Notes: generated by a model not told the origin, from the sequence alone. A DNA stretch of 64,000 nt from Victivallaceae bacterium (GCA_024405735.1 JAKSOF010000003.1:62001-126000); one strand, 5' to 3'; numbered from the stretch's first letter, positions 8,748 to 16,921 are shown. Program-made: numbers and translations.

Positions 8748-9140
8748 TTATTTTTCCTCCTCGCCAATCACCACGTCGAGCTCATGCCAGCCGGGATCGT
8801 TGTACAGGCCGTAGACCAGCCAGTGCCCCGCGTCGTATATATAAAGGTAATCGGCCCCGAAGTCGGCCTTGCCTTTGCTCTGATATTCCTCCTCCGTGGC
8901 GAAGCAGCTCGCCGGGACCAGCTTTTCGCCGCGATCCCGGTGGTACGCCACGCAGGTCTCCAGCGTCTCCCCGATCTCGCAGAGGTTGCCGAGCGCCAGC
9001 AGTGCCTCGACCTGCTCGGAGGTCTTGTACCAGCCCCCGAGAATCGCTCCGGCATACCCCGGATACCCGTCCCAATGGAGGTAGATCGCTTTCACCGCTC
9101 CATCCGCCTGCTTCATTCCAATTCCTGCTCTCGTTGCCAT
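8748..9140 (-). CDS. Hypothetical mobile-element protein (130 aa)
   Basis: The ATG at 9140 follows GGAGAC with good spacing. The N-terminus (MATRAGIGMKQADG, then AIYLHWDGYPGYAG) matches a small-protein family that I recall from plasmids, prophages and integrative elements. Its function is unknown. The C-terminus is acidic. It is soluble, with no signal peptide or membrane segment. It overlaps nothing and runs into the zinc-ribbon gene in the same direction, so the three small minus-strand genes at 8528-9638 probably form one transcript. Confidence 0.65.
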   Translation of the reverse strand: MATRAGIGMKQADGAVKAIYLHWDGYPGYAGAILGGWYKTSEQVEALLALGNLCEIGETLETCVAYHRDRGEKLVPASCFATEEEYQSKGKADFGADYLYIYDAGHWLVYGLYNDPGWHELDVVIGEEEK

Positions 9141-9188
9141 TTTGTCTCCTTTCTGGCCGGGGATCGCTCCCCGGCCCCTCGTGTTTGA

Positions 9189-9638
9189 TCAGAAGTTGTG
9201 GTCGTAAAAGTATGCGCAGGTGTCGCTCAGGACCCCGAGCTTCTCGAAGGTGGTTTTGCGCTTCCCGCCTTTGGTCATCTCGTAAAGCCAGATGTAACCG
9301 TCCGCGATCTCCGCGTCCGGGGCGTTGCGCTTGCTCTCGATCCACTCGGCCTTGCAGCCCTCGACCGGGAGCGCCAGGGAGATCACCTCGTGCCGGAATC
9401 CCCAGATGCCATCTTTGTTGCGCCGGATCGGGAAAGGCTTTCCTGCGATCACCGGCTCGGCTGCGTCGAACTCGCGGTCCAGGTCCGGGCAGTTCCCGGC
9501 GAAACCGCCCGGGACCATCTTCGGCCGGATGATCTTCTTCACCGGGGTCGCCATCGCCGTTCCCCGGGCCTCGTCGATTTCGGTGACCAGCCAGCTCTCG
9601 ATGTCCGTGTAAATCCGCTTGTTGATGAACTTCGCCAT
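9189..9638 (-). CDS. Hypothetical protein (149 aa)
   Basis: I do not recognise a defined domain. The start at 9638 has a strong AGGAG site about 7 bases upstream. The protein is soluble and mixed in charge. The N-terminus MAKFINKRIYTDIESWLVTE and the C-terminal half (DGYIWLYEMTKGGKRKTTFEKLG) look like a compact mixed alpha/beta fold. It is the first gene of the minus-strand trio of small element-borne proteins. It diverges from the replication gene across a repeat-bearing gap, so the region between may hold both promoters. Confidence 0.55.
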   Translation of the reverse strand: MAKFINKRIYTDIESWLVTEIDEARGTAMATPVKKIIRPKMVPGGFAGNCPDLDREFDAAEPVIAGKPFPIRRNKDGIWGFRHEVISLALPVEGCKAEWIESKRNAPDAEIADGYIWLYEMTKGGKRKTTFEKLGVLSDTCAYFYDHNF

Positions 9639-9794
9639 TTCTTATCTCCTTTATTATTAAGGCGTTGCCTGTTGTTCTGTGCATACATTATCATGGATTT
9701 TAGCATTAGCCAGTCGAATTTTTTGGCATAATTGCTTTATTTTCAACTATTTGTAGATTTTCTTCGCTTGCATGGGATCGTGGCGCCGAAAAAG

Positions 9795-9950
9795 ATTCCG
9801 GTTTTTTTCGCAGAGCACTACACCATTCGGCTCTTTTTTGCAAAGATACTCGATTGGAGCTGGCCGTTGCGATGTGGATGAAAAAATCGAGTTTTTTTTC
9901 ACAGATCGCTCCACCACTCGGGCATTTTTTGCAAAGATACTATGTGGAAG
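9795..9950. repeat. Two imperfect direct repeats ahead of the PrimPol gene
   Basis: Unit 1 lies at about 9795-9856 and unit 2 at about 9884-9950. Shared blocks are GTTTTTTTCnCAGA, then an ACnACCAnTCGG-like stretch, then an exact TTTTTTGCAAAGATACT. The offset is about 90 bp. They sit upstream of the replication gene and downstream of divergent small genes. Iteron-like initiator binding or autoregulation is a possible role, which is inference. The rest of the 9639-10068 gap shows no further gene. Confidence 0.6.
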
Positions 9951-10068
9951 GTGGGCTTCACAGACAACAACAGGCGAAAGGAGTGTGCTATGGAGAAAAC
10001 CTGACATGGTCAAGGGAAAGTGAAATCGAAACAATAACCAGAGCTCTGTGAGCTCAGAAAGAGATTCA

Positions 10069-12063
10069 ATGAAAGACAAGGCATTATTTTATCTGAAAAC
10101 CGGCCTGTCGGTGCTTCCGGCGAAGCGGGAGAGCAAACGCCCCGCGATCGGCGGCTGGAAGACCTATCAGGACCGGCTGCCCAGCCAAATGGAAGTGGAG
10201 ACGTGGTTCGCCAATGCGCACGATGCGCTGTGTCTGGTCTGCGGAAAGGTCTCCGGGAATCTGGAGGTCATCGACTTCGACAACCACGGTGAACTGTTTC
10301 CGAAATGGAAAGAGTTCATTTCTGCCGATCTGCTGGCCAAGCTCGTGATCGAACAGACGCCATCTGGCGGCTTCCACGTCGCATATCGGGCCGCGTCGCC
10401 GGTCTGTGGCAACATCAAACTGGCGCAGGGGAAGCGGGAGGACAAGCTCCAGACCCTCATCGAAACTCGCGGTGAAGGCGGCCTGTTCCTGTGCGCTCCC
10501 TCGGAGGGATACACGCTGCTCCAGAACGATTTCTCGGAGATCCCGACGATCACCGACGAGGAGCGAGAGGACCTGCTCAGCGCTGCCTATGCGCTGAACG
10601 AGCACACGCCCGAGGCCCAGAGCGCTCCGGTCCCGGTCGGGCTTTCCGGCGACTTTGCGATCCGGCCCGGGGACGACTATAACGCTCGCGGCGATTTCCG
10701 GTCGCTGCTCATCGCATACGGCTGGACTCCGTTGCACAAGGCGGGAAAGAACGAGTATTTCCGTCGCCCGGGAAAGACCTCTGGCGGCCAATCCGCGAGT
10801 TTCAACGGCGAAGTGTTCTACGTCTTTTCCAGCAACGCGGCTCCGTTTGAGCCCGGGGCATACTCTCCGTTCAACGCCTATGCGATCCTGGCGCACAACG
10901 GCGATTTCTCTGCGGCCGCAAACGAGCTGCTGGAACAGGGCTTCGGGAAACCTGCCGAGCAGCCGGGCGTGGATATTTCCGGTCTGCTTTCTTCTCCGGC
11001 AATACAGCCGGAAAAACCGAATCAGCAGCTTTTGACGGCCCGGGAGCTGATCCAGGGGTACCGGACCATGAAAGAACCGCTGATCGACGGTCTGCTTCGC
11101 CGTGAAGAGGTGATGAACATCGTCGCTGCGCCAAAGACCGGCAAGTCGTGGCTGGTCATGCAGCTTGCGTTGGCGCTGGTGTCGGGAGGTTTTTGGGCCG
11201 GACGGGAGTGCACGAAATCGCGTGTGCTTCTCGTCGATAACGAGCTGCACAAGGAGACTCTCTCCCATCGCCTGTATCATGTTGCCGAGTCAATGGGGAT
11301 CATGGAATACGACGAAATTCTGGACGACCTGATCATCCTCCCGCAGCGGGGCGGAGAAAAAGAGCTGTCCCGGTTGCAGATGTGGCTGCAGGGATATGAT
11401 GGTCCCGGTTTCGACGTCGTCATCATCGACGCGTTGTACAAAGCGCTCCCGAAGGATGTCGACGAGAACAGCAACGGGCAGATCACCTCTGTATATAATA
11501 TGTTGGATCGCTACGCTCAGGAGATGAACGCGGCCATCATTCTGGTGCACCACACCAGCAAGGGCAATCAGGCGAACAAGAGCGTCACTGATGTCGGATC
11601 GGGCGCTGGCGCGCAGTCGCGGTCGCCGGACACCCACCTGACGTTGCGTCAACACAGCACTGAAGGCGTCGTTTCGGTATACTGCTGCGTCCGCAGCTTT
11701 CCCCCGGTTGCCCCGTTTTGTCTGCGTCGGGATGAGAACAATCTGTGGACACTCGCGCCGGAAGAAGATCCGGAGGCCCTGGAAGGGAAAGAGACTGGTC
11801 CCTCTGCGCAGGCTCGCAAACGCCGGATGACGACAGAGGATGTCGCTGAAACCATCGCGGCGAACCTCGACGACATTAAATTCCCGATGGGGAAAACCCG
11901 GCTGGTGGAGACGATTCGGGATAAGTTCAAAGCGTCCAAAGCTAAAATTGAGGTGGCGCTGGAGCTGCTTTGTGAACAGGAGCTTTTGGAGGTGCGCAAT
12001 GGTGATCCCGAAAAGAAGCAGCAGGCCATGAAGTGTTTTTATCGAAAGGAGGCGGCCCAATGA
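10069..12063 (+). CDS. PrimPol (bifunctional DNA primase/polymerase) with RepA-like AAA ATPase
   Basis: The protein has 664 residues from the ATG at 10069; a GTG seven codons earlier is also possible. The N-terminus has archaeal-type PrimPol motifs: VIDFD (metal site), TPSGGFHVAY, and TLIETRGEGG. Next to it, from about residue 330, is a RecA/RepA-like ATPase with Walker A APKTGKSW, Walker B VVIIDALYK and a VHHTSKG loop. A charged C-terminal helical part (from about 590) may be a winged helix. Together these could prime and unwind the element's DNA. This is the normal replication gene of an autonomously replicating or integrative element, and it sits alone on its strand. Confidence 0.85.
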   Translation: MKDKALFYLKTGLSVLPAKRESKRPAIGGWKTYQDRLPSQMEVETWFANAHDALCLVCGKVSGNLEVIDFDNHGELFPKWKEFISADLLAKLVIEQTPSGGFHVAYRAASPVCGNIKLAQGKREDKLQTLIETRGEGGLFLCAPSEGYTLLQNDFSEIPTITDEEREDLLSAAYALNEHTPEAQSAPVPVGLSGDFAIRPGDDYNARGDFRSLLIAYGWTPLHKAGKNEYFRRPGKTSGGQSASFNGEVFYVFSSNAAPFEPGAYSPFNAYAILAHNGDFSAAANELLEQGFGKPAEQPGVDISGLLSSPAIQPEKPNQQLLTARELIQGYRTMKEPLIDGLLRREEVMNIVAAPKTGKSWLVMQLALALVSGGFWAGRECTKSRVLLVDNELHKETLSHRLYHVAESMGIMEYDEILDDLIILPQRGGEKELSRLQMWLQGYDGPGFDVVIIDALYKALPKDVDENSNGQITSVYNMLDRYAQEMNAAIILVHHTSKGNQANKSVTDVGSGAGAQSRSPDTHLTLRQHSTEGVVSVYCCVRSFPPVAPFCLRRDENNLWTLAPEEDPEALEGKETGPSAQARKRRMTTEDVAETIAANLDDIKFPMGKTRLVETIRDKFKASKAKIEVALELLCEQELLEVRNGDPEKKQQAMKCFYRKEAAQ

Positions 12064-12113
12064 TCCCCTGATTTTCCATGAAAAAACCCAAGACGCGCAG
12101 ATCTTTTTTTTAC

Positions 12114-12138
12114 ACTGCTCCCGCTTCAGCGGAGCAGT
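12114..12138. other. Hairpin after the PrimPol gene
   Basis: ACTGCTCC and GGAGCAGT form an 8-bp stem around a short loop that can pair further (GCT/AGC). The T-run lies ahead of it on the plus strand, so it is not a classical terminator for the PrimPol gene. A second imperfect palindrome centred on CCCTATAGGG lies at about 12185-12206. No gene is visible in 12064-12309. Confidence 0.4.
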
Positions 12139-12387
12139 TATAAAAATAGATCGCGTCAGCCGCCATTGGCGTTTTGCGATTATCCAGTCACCCTATAGGG
12201 CTGACGGGGAATTGAAAAATCGTGAAAACGCTTTGTGGCAGCAATTTGCACAAGTCGCAAAAAAATTATAATCGTCGTTTCGACATTTTCCCAAAGGAGA
12301 GAAAATAAAATGAATTGTTGCAAAAACAAGTCGCGGTGTAACGGCCGCGTTTCCCAGAGACAAACAAACACAAAAAAGGAGTCCAGC

Positions 12388-12825
12388 ATGAAGAAAAATG
12401 AAACTTTGATTTATAAACTTGCCGATGTTGGCGATGAAACGGTCACTATGGAAGTGCGCCTACACAAAACCCCGTCAAGGTACTGGAGTTTTTTGCTTTC
12501 CTGTGATCAGCATATCGATATTGCAGATCAGGTAATGAATTATTTCGGTCTGGAATGCGGTTTTCTTGAAAAATTTCAGGAACATTTTCTGGCGATCCCC
12601 AGTCGGGGTAAAGTCGTTCCCAAAGCAATGATGCTGAAACCGGTCTACTGCTCGGGAAGCCATTTCCCCGATCGGGAATCCATCATCCAATTAATTGAAT
12701 GCGTGTTCCTTCCTTGTTGGCGTTACGCAGCCGATAGGATCTTGGAGTTCCGGGGACCCAGGGAATCATGGTATACCGCAACACGAAAAGCGGAAGATCG
12801 GGTCATATATCACCGGGAGGCGTGA
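12388..12825 (+). CDS. Hypothetical element protein (145 aa)
   Basis: I do not recognise the family. The ATG at 12388 follows AAAGGAG with ideal spacing. An in-frame ATG at 12310 also follows AAAGGAG and would add 26 mostly polar residues including several cysteines. I prefer the later start because the extra part looks unstructured, but both may be used. The protein is soluble, with an aromatic and cysteine-containing C-terminal half (FLPCWRYAADRILEFRG). It lies between the replication and recombinase blocks of the island. Confidence 0.55.
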   Translation: MKKNETLIYKLADVGDETVTMEVRLHKTPSRYWSFLLSCDQHIDIADQVMNYFGLECGFLEKFQEHFLAIPSRGKVVPKAMMLKPVYCSGSHFPDRESIIQLIECVFLPCWRYAADRILEFRGPRESWYTATRKAEDRVIYHREA

Positions 12826-12844
12826 GAATATCCGTTGGCCAATA

Positions 12845-12897
12845 GCCCCCCACTCGATTCCGGACCATGCACCCCCGCATGGCGCCGGAGGGGGGGC
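12845..12897 (+). other. GC-rich nested stem-loop
   Basis: Three nested arms can pair: GCCCCCC with GGGGGGC, TCCGG with CCGGA, and CCATGC with GCATGG around an ACCCCC loop. It begins 20 bp after the stop of the preceding gene. There is no T-run, so it may be a non-canonical terminator or a structured RNA. Confidence 0.45.
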
Positions 12898-13033
12898 AAC
12901 GGGTCCTACCTGAGCCTCCAAAAGCCGAGGGCGGCGGAAGGAGTCAGAATACCCTCAAAAGTTGCTTGCACCCGGCAAAAATGGAAAGAACCCCGGGGAA
13001 GATAAACCGTCTCCTGAAATAAGACAGAATAGC

Positions 13034-13060
13034 AAAAAACTGTCTCCTAATACGAGACAG
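13034..13060 (-). terminator. Rho-independent terminator of the HARE-HTH gene, with a weaker tandem copy
   Basis: Read on the minus strand, CTGTCTC pairs with GAGACAG around a 6-7 base loop and is followed by TTTTTT. A second, decayed copy (CTGTCTT / GGAGACGG then TTT) lies just beyond it at about 13004-13027. Confidence 0.7.
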
Positions 13061-13095
13061 ATTGGTCGTCGAGGCGGGGGCGGTCGGAAGCCGAC

Positions 13096-13566
13096 TCAGG
13101 CTTCCCGGGCCAGTTTGAACTTGCCGCGCTGCTCTGCACGCACGATCCGGGGAAATTCCTTTGTGGCGATGTCCCGAAGGATCGCCGCGTAGAGCGTAAG
13201 ATCGGGCGTCTTGCCTTTGCCTGGCGTCCAAAGCCCCTGCGCCACCACCTCTCGGACGAGTTCGCCTGCCGAGCAGGACTTGTCCCTGGGGGCGTTTTCC
13301 AGAACCCGCACAGCGGCCGAGAAAAGACTCAGCTTCTTTTCCTTCGGTGCTTCTGTGCCAGCCGCCTCCGGCGCCTTGCCGGAGGCGGGATCATCCTGCG
13401 GGATCGCACTGATCTTCAGGATGGTCGCCACGCGGAAGGTTTTTCCGCTTTTATGGCTCTTGGCCATAATGTTGTCGCCGTTGATCTCCACAATCACGGC
13501 TTCCACCTCGTTGCGTCCGACTTTCGCTATGATTTCGGTCCCGACTTTCAGCTCTTTGTCTGCCAT
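13096..13566 (-). CDS. HARE-HTH domain protein
   Basis: The protein has 156 residues. The ATG at 13566 follows AGGAGGT; the longer frame upstream has no such site. The first 60 residues form a small beta-rich domain (IIAKVGRNEVEAVIVEINGD). A Pro/Ala-rich linker follows. The C-terminal 70 residues (SLFSAAVRVLENA ... SAGELVREVVAQGLW ... TLYAAILRDIATKEFPRIVR) match the HARE-HTH winged helix, which is found in chromatin and restriction proteins and is thought to read DNA modification or bind DNA. The regulatory role is unknown. It ends at a tandem terminator. Confidence 0.75.
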   Translation of the reverse strand: MADKELKVGTEIIAKVGRNEVEAVIVEINGDNIMAKSHKSGKTFRVATILKISAIPQDDPASGKAPEAAGTEAPKEKKLSLFSAAVRVLENAPRDKSCSAGELVREVVAQGLWTPGKGKTPDLTLYAAILRDIATKEFPRIVRAEQRGKFKLAREA

Positions 13567-13675
13567 TGTGCACCTCCTGTGGTTTGTGCTCTGCGCATAC
13601 ATTGGCATGGGTGCCGAAGCATAGCAAGTCGGACGCGGCTAATACATTACATTATTTCCACAGAAAGGATTTTTT

Positions 13676-13798
13676 ATGCCTCAACCCAAAAAGAAGAAGG
13701 CGGTACCTCCATCCGCCGCGATCTCCGAAATCGCCGGGATTCTCCGGGCTGCGATCAAGCGTTATCTGACGCTTCCAGCTCCAATCCGGGCAAACTGA
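13676..13798 (+). CDS. Small basic protein (40 aa)
   Basis: The ATG at 13676 has AAAGGA upstream. The product is lysine-rich at the start (PQPKKKKAVPPSA), followed by a helix ISEIAGILRAAIKRYL and a short tail. It directly precedes the DUF2924 and recombinase genes in the same direction, the usual place for a tiny accessory gene of serine-recombinase elements. The function is unknown. The call depends on start-site quality and helix character only. Confidence 0.45.
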   Translation: MPQPKKKKAVPPSAAISEIAGILRAAIKRYLTLPAPIRAN

Positions 13799-13883
13799 AA
13801 ACTAATCGTAATGGAGAGCTTGCCATGTCGTTACTGACAGGCTTATGTATGGCAATGTCCAACCTCAACGAAAGGAGTCACAA

Positions 13884-14306
13884 ATGGACAAGCAGAATAT
13901 CACAGAATCGGTTCGGCGTCAGCTTCTTGCATTGGAGCAGATGACGCCGAAGGAACTCGAAGAAAAATGGAAGGACCTGTTCGGCAGCCAGCCGCCCGCA
14001 TACGGCCGGGTATTCATGCGGAAACGGCTCGCGTACCGGATTCAGGAACTGTTCTACGGCGGCCTCTCTCCGGAACTCAGAACGCAGATGTTGGCGCAGA
14101 AGAAGCTGAAGAAGCGCAACGCCGGAATCATGAAGCCCGGCAACCATCTGGTTCGGGAGTGGCATGGCGAGAAGCACGAGGTGGTGATTCGCAGCAACGG
14201 CATCGAATATCGCGGAAACATCTTCCGGTCGCTCACGGCCGTCGCAAAGGTCATCACCGGAGTCCATTGGAACGGCAAGAGCTTTTTCGGAGTAAAAGGA
14301 GACTGA
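13884..14306 (+). CDS. DUF2924 family protein
   Basis: The protein has 140 residues. The ATG at 13884 follows AAAGGAG. The N-terminal helical part (MTPKELEEKWKDLFG, then RVFMRKRLAYRIQEL) and the C-terminus (LVREWHGEKHEVVI, then ITGVHWNGKSFFG) are typical of DUF2924. This family sits immediately upstream of large serine recombinases in many integrative elements. Here it ends 3 bp before the recombinase start, so the two are co-transcribed and probably act together in excision or integration. That role is inferred. Confidence 0.8.
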   Translation: MDKQNITESVRRQLLALEQMTPKELEEKWKDLFGSQPPAYGRVFMRKRLAYRIQELFYGGLSPELRTQMLAQKKLKKRNAGIMKPGNHLVREWHGEKHEVVIRSNGIEYRGNIFRSLTAVAKVITGVHWNGKSFFGVKGD

Positions 14307-14307
14307 T

Positions 14308-15648
14308 ATGAAAGAAAACACACCTAAAACCCTGCGCTGCGCGATCTACACGCGCAAAAGTCACGAACTCGACTTGGAGCAGGATTTCAACACCCTCGAC
14401 GCCCAACGCGATGCGAGTGAGAACTATATCGCCAGCCAGAAGGCAAACGGCTGGTTCTGCATGCCGGAGCGTTACGATGATGGCGGCTTCTCCGGAGGCA
14501 ATCTGAACCGTCCTGCGCTGCAGCGGCTGCAGGACGACATCCGCGCCGGTCGGATCGACATCGTGGTGGTCTACAAACTCGACCGACTCACCCGATCGCT
14601 GATGGATTTCAGCGACCTGCAGGAGTTTTTTGACAGCCACGGCGTTTCGTTTGTGTCGGTCACGCAGGAGATCAACACCAGCACCTCGGCCGGGCGCATG
14701 ATGATGAACATTCTGATGACTTTCGCGCAATACGAACGGGAGGTCATCGCGGAACGGGTGCGCGACAAGATCGCGGCGGCGAAAAAACGCGGCAAGCACT
14801 GCGGCGGCTACCCGGTGCTGGGCTATGACTCCGATCCCGTGACCAAGAAGCTGATCGTCAATCCCGAGGAGGCCGAAACGGTGAAGTTCGTCTTCGAACG
14901 CTATCTGGTGCTGGGATCGGCCAAAGAAGTCGCCCGCGAACTGGAAGCCAAAGGCTGTCGTGGCAAAGTATGGACCACGAGAAAGGGGGTCCGGCACGAC
15001 GGACAGAAGATCAACAGTCAGATGATCTACCGGATTCTCAACAATCCCCTTTATATCGGTCGGGTTCCCCACCGCGCCACGACTTATCCCGGTGAGCATG
15101 ACGCGATCATCACGCAGGAGACCTGGGACGCGGTACATACGATGCTCAAGAGCAACCTGAATCACGACAGCACCCGGCGTACCCCGAAGATCAATCCCTT
15201 CGCCGGGAAAGTGTTCTGCGGATCGTGTGGTGGGGCCATGACGCTTTCCCATACCGTCAAGAGCAAGAAGCGCCGGTACAGCTATTACATCTGCCTCGAG
15301 GACCAGAAGCGCAACTTCAGCATCTGTCCGATCCGGAGAATCCCGGCCGAGGCCTTTGAAAAACTGGTTCTGAGCGAGATCGGTACTCTGTTTCAGACGC
15401 CGACCATGCTGGCGGAGCTGATGAGCCGGGACGACTTTCAGATCCCTGCGGGTATTCTTCAGGAGGTCCTGAAAAATATTCACGGCGTCTGGGAGGTCAT
15501 GTGCCCGGCCGAACGTTGCAAATTGATGCAGGCGATCATCAGCCGGATCACGGTCTACGAGGATCGCATTACCATTGAGCCCAATATCGAGGGCCTTAAC
15601 ACGCTGCTGGCGGAAGCCGGAATGGAGAAAGAAAATGAGCAGAATTGA
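14308..15648 (+). CDS. Large serine recombinase (site-specific integrase)
   Basis: The protein has 446 residues. The N-terminal resolvase domain shows YTRKS with the nucleophile S18, then YDDGGFSGGNLNRPALQRL and VYKLDRLTRSL. The recombinase domain follows (GYPVLGYD; ILNNPLYIGRVPHR). A zinc ribbon (FCGSCGG ... C) lies near residue 310 and a C-terminal helical part ends the protein. It should cut attachment sites with a 2-bp core and integrate the island. All catalytic motifs look intact, so the element may still move. It overlaps the next gene by 14 bp and follows the DUF2924 gene by 1 bp. Confidence 0.9.
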   Translation: MKENTPKTLRCAIYTRKSHELDLEQDFNTLDAQRDASENYIASQKANGWFCMPERYDDGGFSGGNLNRPALQRLQDDIRAGRIDIVVVYKLDRLTRSLMDFSDLQEFFDSHGVSFVSVTQEINTSTSAGRMMMNILMTFAQYEREVIAERVRDKIAAAKKRGKHCGGYPVLGYDSDPVTKKLIVNPEEAETVKFVFERYLVLGSAKEVARELEAKGCRGKVWTTRKGVRHDGQKINSQMIYRILNNPLYIGRVPHRATTYPGEHDAIITQETWDAVHTMLKSNLNHDSTRRTPKINPFAGKVFCGSCGGAMTLSHTVKSKKRRYSYYICLEDQKRNFSICPIRRIPAEAFEKLVLSEIGTLFQTPTMLAELMSRDDFQIPAGILQEVLKNIHGVWEVMCPAERCKLMQAIISRITVYEDRITIEPNIEGLNTLLAEAGMEKENEQN

Positions 15649-16027
15649 ACACACTGAGGACGGAAAAACGCTGCTGGTCGTGCCCTTCCTACTTCGGCAT
15701 CTGGGCTATCGACAGACCATCGTGCTGGATCGCGGCGGCGATCTGCCGGAGATTGCCAACGAGCCGCTGGCGAAGTCGATCATTCTGGCCCACCAGTACG
15801 CGGATATGCTGGAGTCGGGGAAATATGCCACGGTGCTGGAACTGGCCCGGAAACTGCGGCTGGATCGCTCCTACGTGGCCCGGACGCTGAACCTCGTGAA
15901 TCTGGCACCGGACATCGTGACGATGGTCTTGGAAGGTAAGGCTCCGGAATCGCTGACACTGGCCAAAGCCACCAGCGGTTTCCCCGACAACTGGCAGGAG
16001 CAGCGGAAATTTTTCCAACTGGAGTAA
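15635..16027 (+). CDS. Small ParB/HTH-like protein linked to the recombinase
   Basis: The protein has 130 residues. The ATG at 15635 lies inside the recombinase end, with GAAAGAAA upstream. After a basic first third it shows a helical DNA-binding segment like ParB/KorB types (YATVLELARKLRLDRSYVARTLNLVNLAPDIV), with an HTH around residues 70-105. Such short proteins accompany DUF2924 plus serine-recombinase modules. A role as directionality factor or regulator is inference. It is the last island gene before the tRNA. Confidence 0.65.
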   Translation: MSRIEHTEDGKTLLVVPFLLRHLGYRQTIVLDRGGDLPEIANEPLAKSIILAHQYADMLESGKYATVLELARKLRLDRSYVARTLNLVNLAPDIVTMVLEGKAPESLTLAKATSGFPDNWQEQRKFFQLE

Positions 16028-16281
16028 AACAGTGGATTTGGGTTGTGTTTGTTTACTCTCTCCATCTCCGGGAACAGCGAAAAACCGTTTCTCCGACATA
16101 AAATCAAATCCCGCACTCCATCAATGCTTTATGCAAAAAGTTTCTCCGAAGGACATGTCATTCTGTCCCAGAGGGAAACAGAGAGAAAGAGAGGTTTTCC
16201 GGGCCTTTCGCTCCTGGCGCAAGGGGCACAGAGAAAACCGCGATCCTGCAAAACGCTGGTGGGCAACGGGATTTGAAGCAA

Positions 16282-16307
16282 CAAAAAAGCCAGTCGGCTG
16301 ACTGGCT
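16282..16307 (-). terminator. Terminator of the tRNA-Met gene
   Basis: On the minus strand AGCCAGTC and GACTGGCT form a perfect 8-bp stem with a 4-base loop, followed by TTTTTTG. It begins 11 bp after the tRNA 3' end. Confidence 0.85.
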
Positions 16308-16317
16308 GAACTCTCAT

Positions 16318-16392
16318 TGGTAGCGGGGGGTGGAATCGGACCACCGGCCTTCAGGTTATGAGCCTGACGAGCTACCACTGCTCCACCCCGCA
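16318..16392 (-). tRNA. tRNA-Met(CAT), probably the initiator
   Basis: The sequence folds as a complete cloverleaf including an encoded CCA. The anticodon loop is CTCATAA. The 5' part GCGGGGTGGAGCAG and the acceptor end resemble bacterial initiator tRNAs. The terminal pair appears to be a T1-T72 mismatch, consistent with an initiator (E. coli has an unpaired C1-A72). Only two of the usual three G-C pairs close the anticodon loop; the third is A29-U41. It has its own promoter and terminator, and the mobile island ends beside its 3' end. Confidence 0.85.
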
Positions 16393-16404
16393 ATATGTTT
16401 CTAT

Positions 16405-16433
16405 AATATAGCACCTCGTTTCTGTCTTGTCAA
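16405..16433 (-). promoter_or_regulatory. Promoter of tRNA-Met
   Basis: On the minus strand TTGACA (16433-16428) and TATATT (16410-16405) are separated by 17 bp, close to a perfect sigma-70 promoter, about 13 bp before the tRNA. Confidence 0.8.
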
Positions 16434-16486
16434 GAAATTTTTGACGCGGCGCTGATTTTAAGATTTTTACCATCTTCCGGAGAAAA

Positions 16487-16921
16487 TCATCTTGTCACTT
16501 TCAATTCGGGGGCCTTCCCGATGTTCTTCGGCGCTTCTTTCGTCGTCGTGATCGCCAAGCCAAGACGCTCAATGTACCCGCCATAAACGCCCAGAGAAAT
16601 CGGCAAAACGTTGCCCGAATCGCATTCCCCGACATAATACCATTTCCGTCTGGATACGGAAATGGTCTCTCTCGCTATCCCACGAACATATACTCTCGCG
16701 CCCTTCCGCGAGAAACCGTACAGCCATAAATGACATTTTTCCGTTGCCGGGATGGAAACGTCGACATTTCCATCGTATTGCACGGAATGCCCTCCCCCGG
16801 GGGTACTCATTTTAAATTTTTGCACATCCACGCGATAGGCTGTCGGGACATTAGCCGCGGAAACGGCGACAAATCCCGCACAGAAAACCACAATCCCAAA
16901 CCACCACGTCTTTCGTTTCAT
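16487..16921 (-). CDS. Small secreted protein of unknown function
   Basis: The protein has 144 residues. The ATG at 16921 follows AAAAGGAG. The N-terminus is a classical signal peptide (MKRKTWWFGIVVFCAGFVAV, cleavage near SAA). The mature part is beta-rich (VDVSIPATEKCHLWLYGFSR, ARVYVRGIARETISV) with a few cysteines. I recognise no family. It stands alone between the tRNA and a repeat-bearing gap; its transcription direction matches the tRNA. It may be a periplasmic or surface beta-sandwich protein, which is inference. Confidence 0.6.
   Translation of the reverse strand: MKRKTWWFGIVVFCAGFVAVSAANVPTAYRVDVQKFKMSTPGGGHSVQYDGNVDVSIPATEKCHLWLYGFSRKGARVYVRGIARETISVSRRKWYYVGECDSGNVLPISLGVYGGYIERLGLAITTTKEAPKNIGKAPELKVTR

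Noticed and set aside
13004-13060. Pair of TGTCTC/GAGACA dyads as an operator pair
   Set aside because: On the minus strand each stem is followed by T residues and lies after the stop of the HARE-HTH gene, so tandem terminators explain them better.
16191-16239. GGTTTTC/GAAAACC repeat as an attachment site
   Set aside because: The arms are short, and serine-recombinase sites cannot be set without an empty-site comparison.
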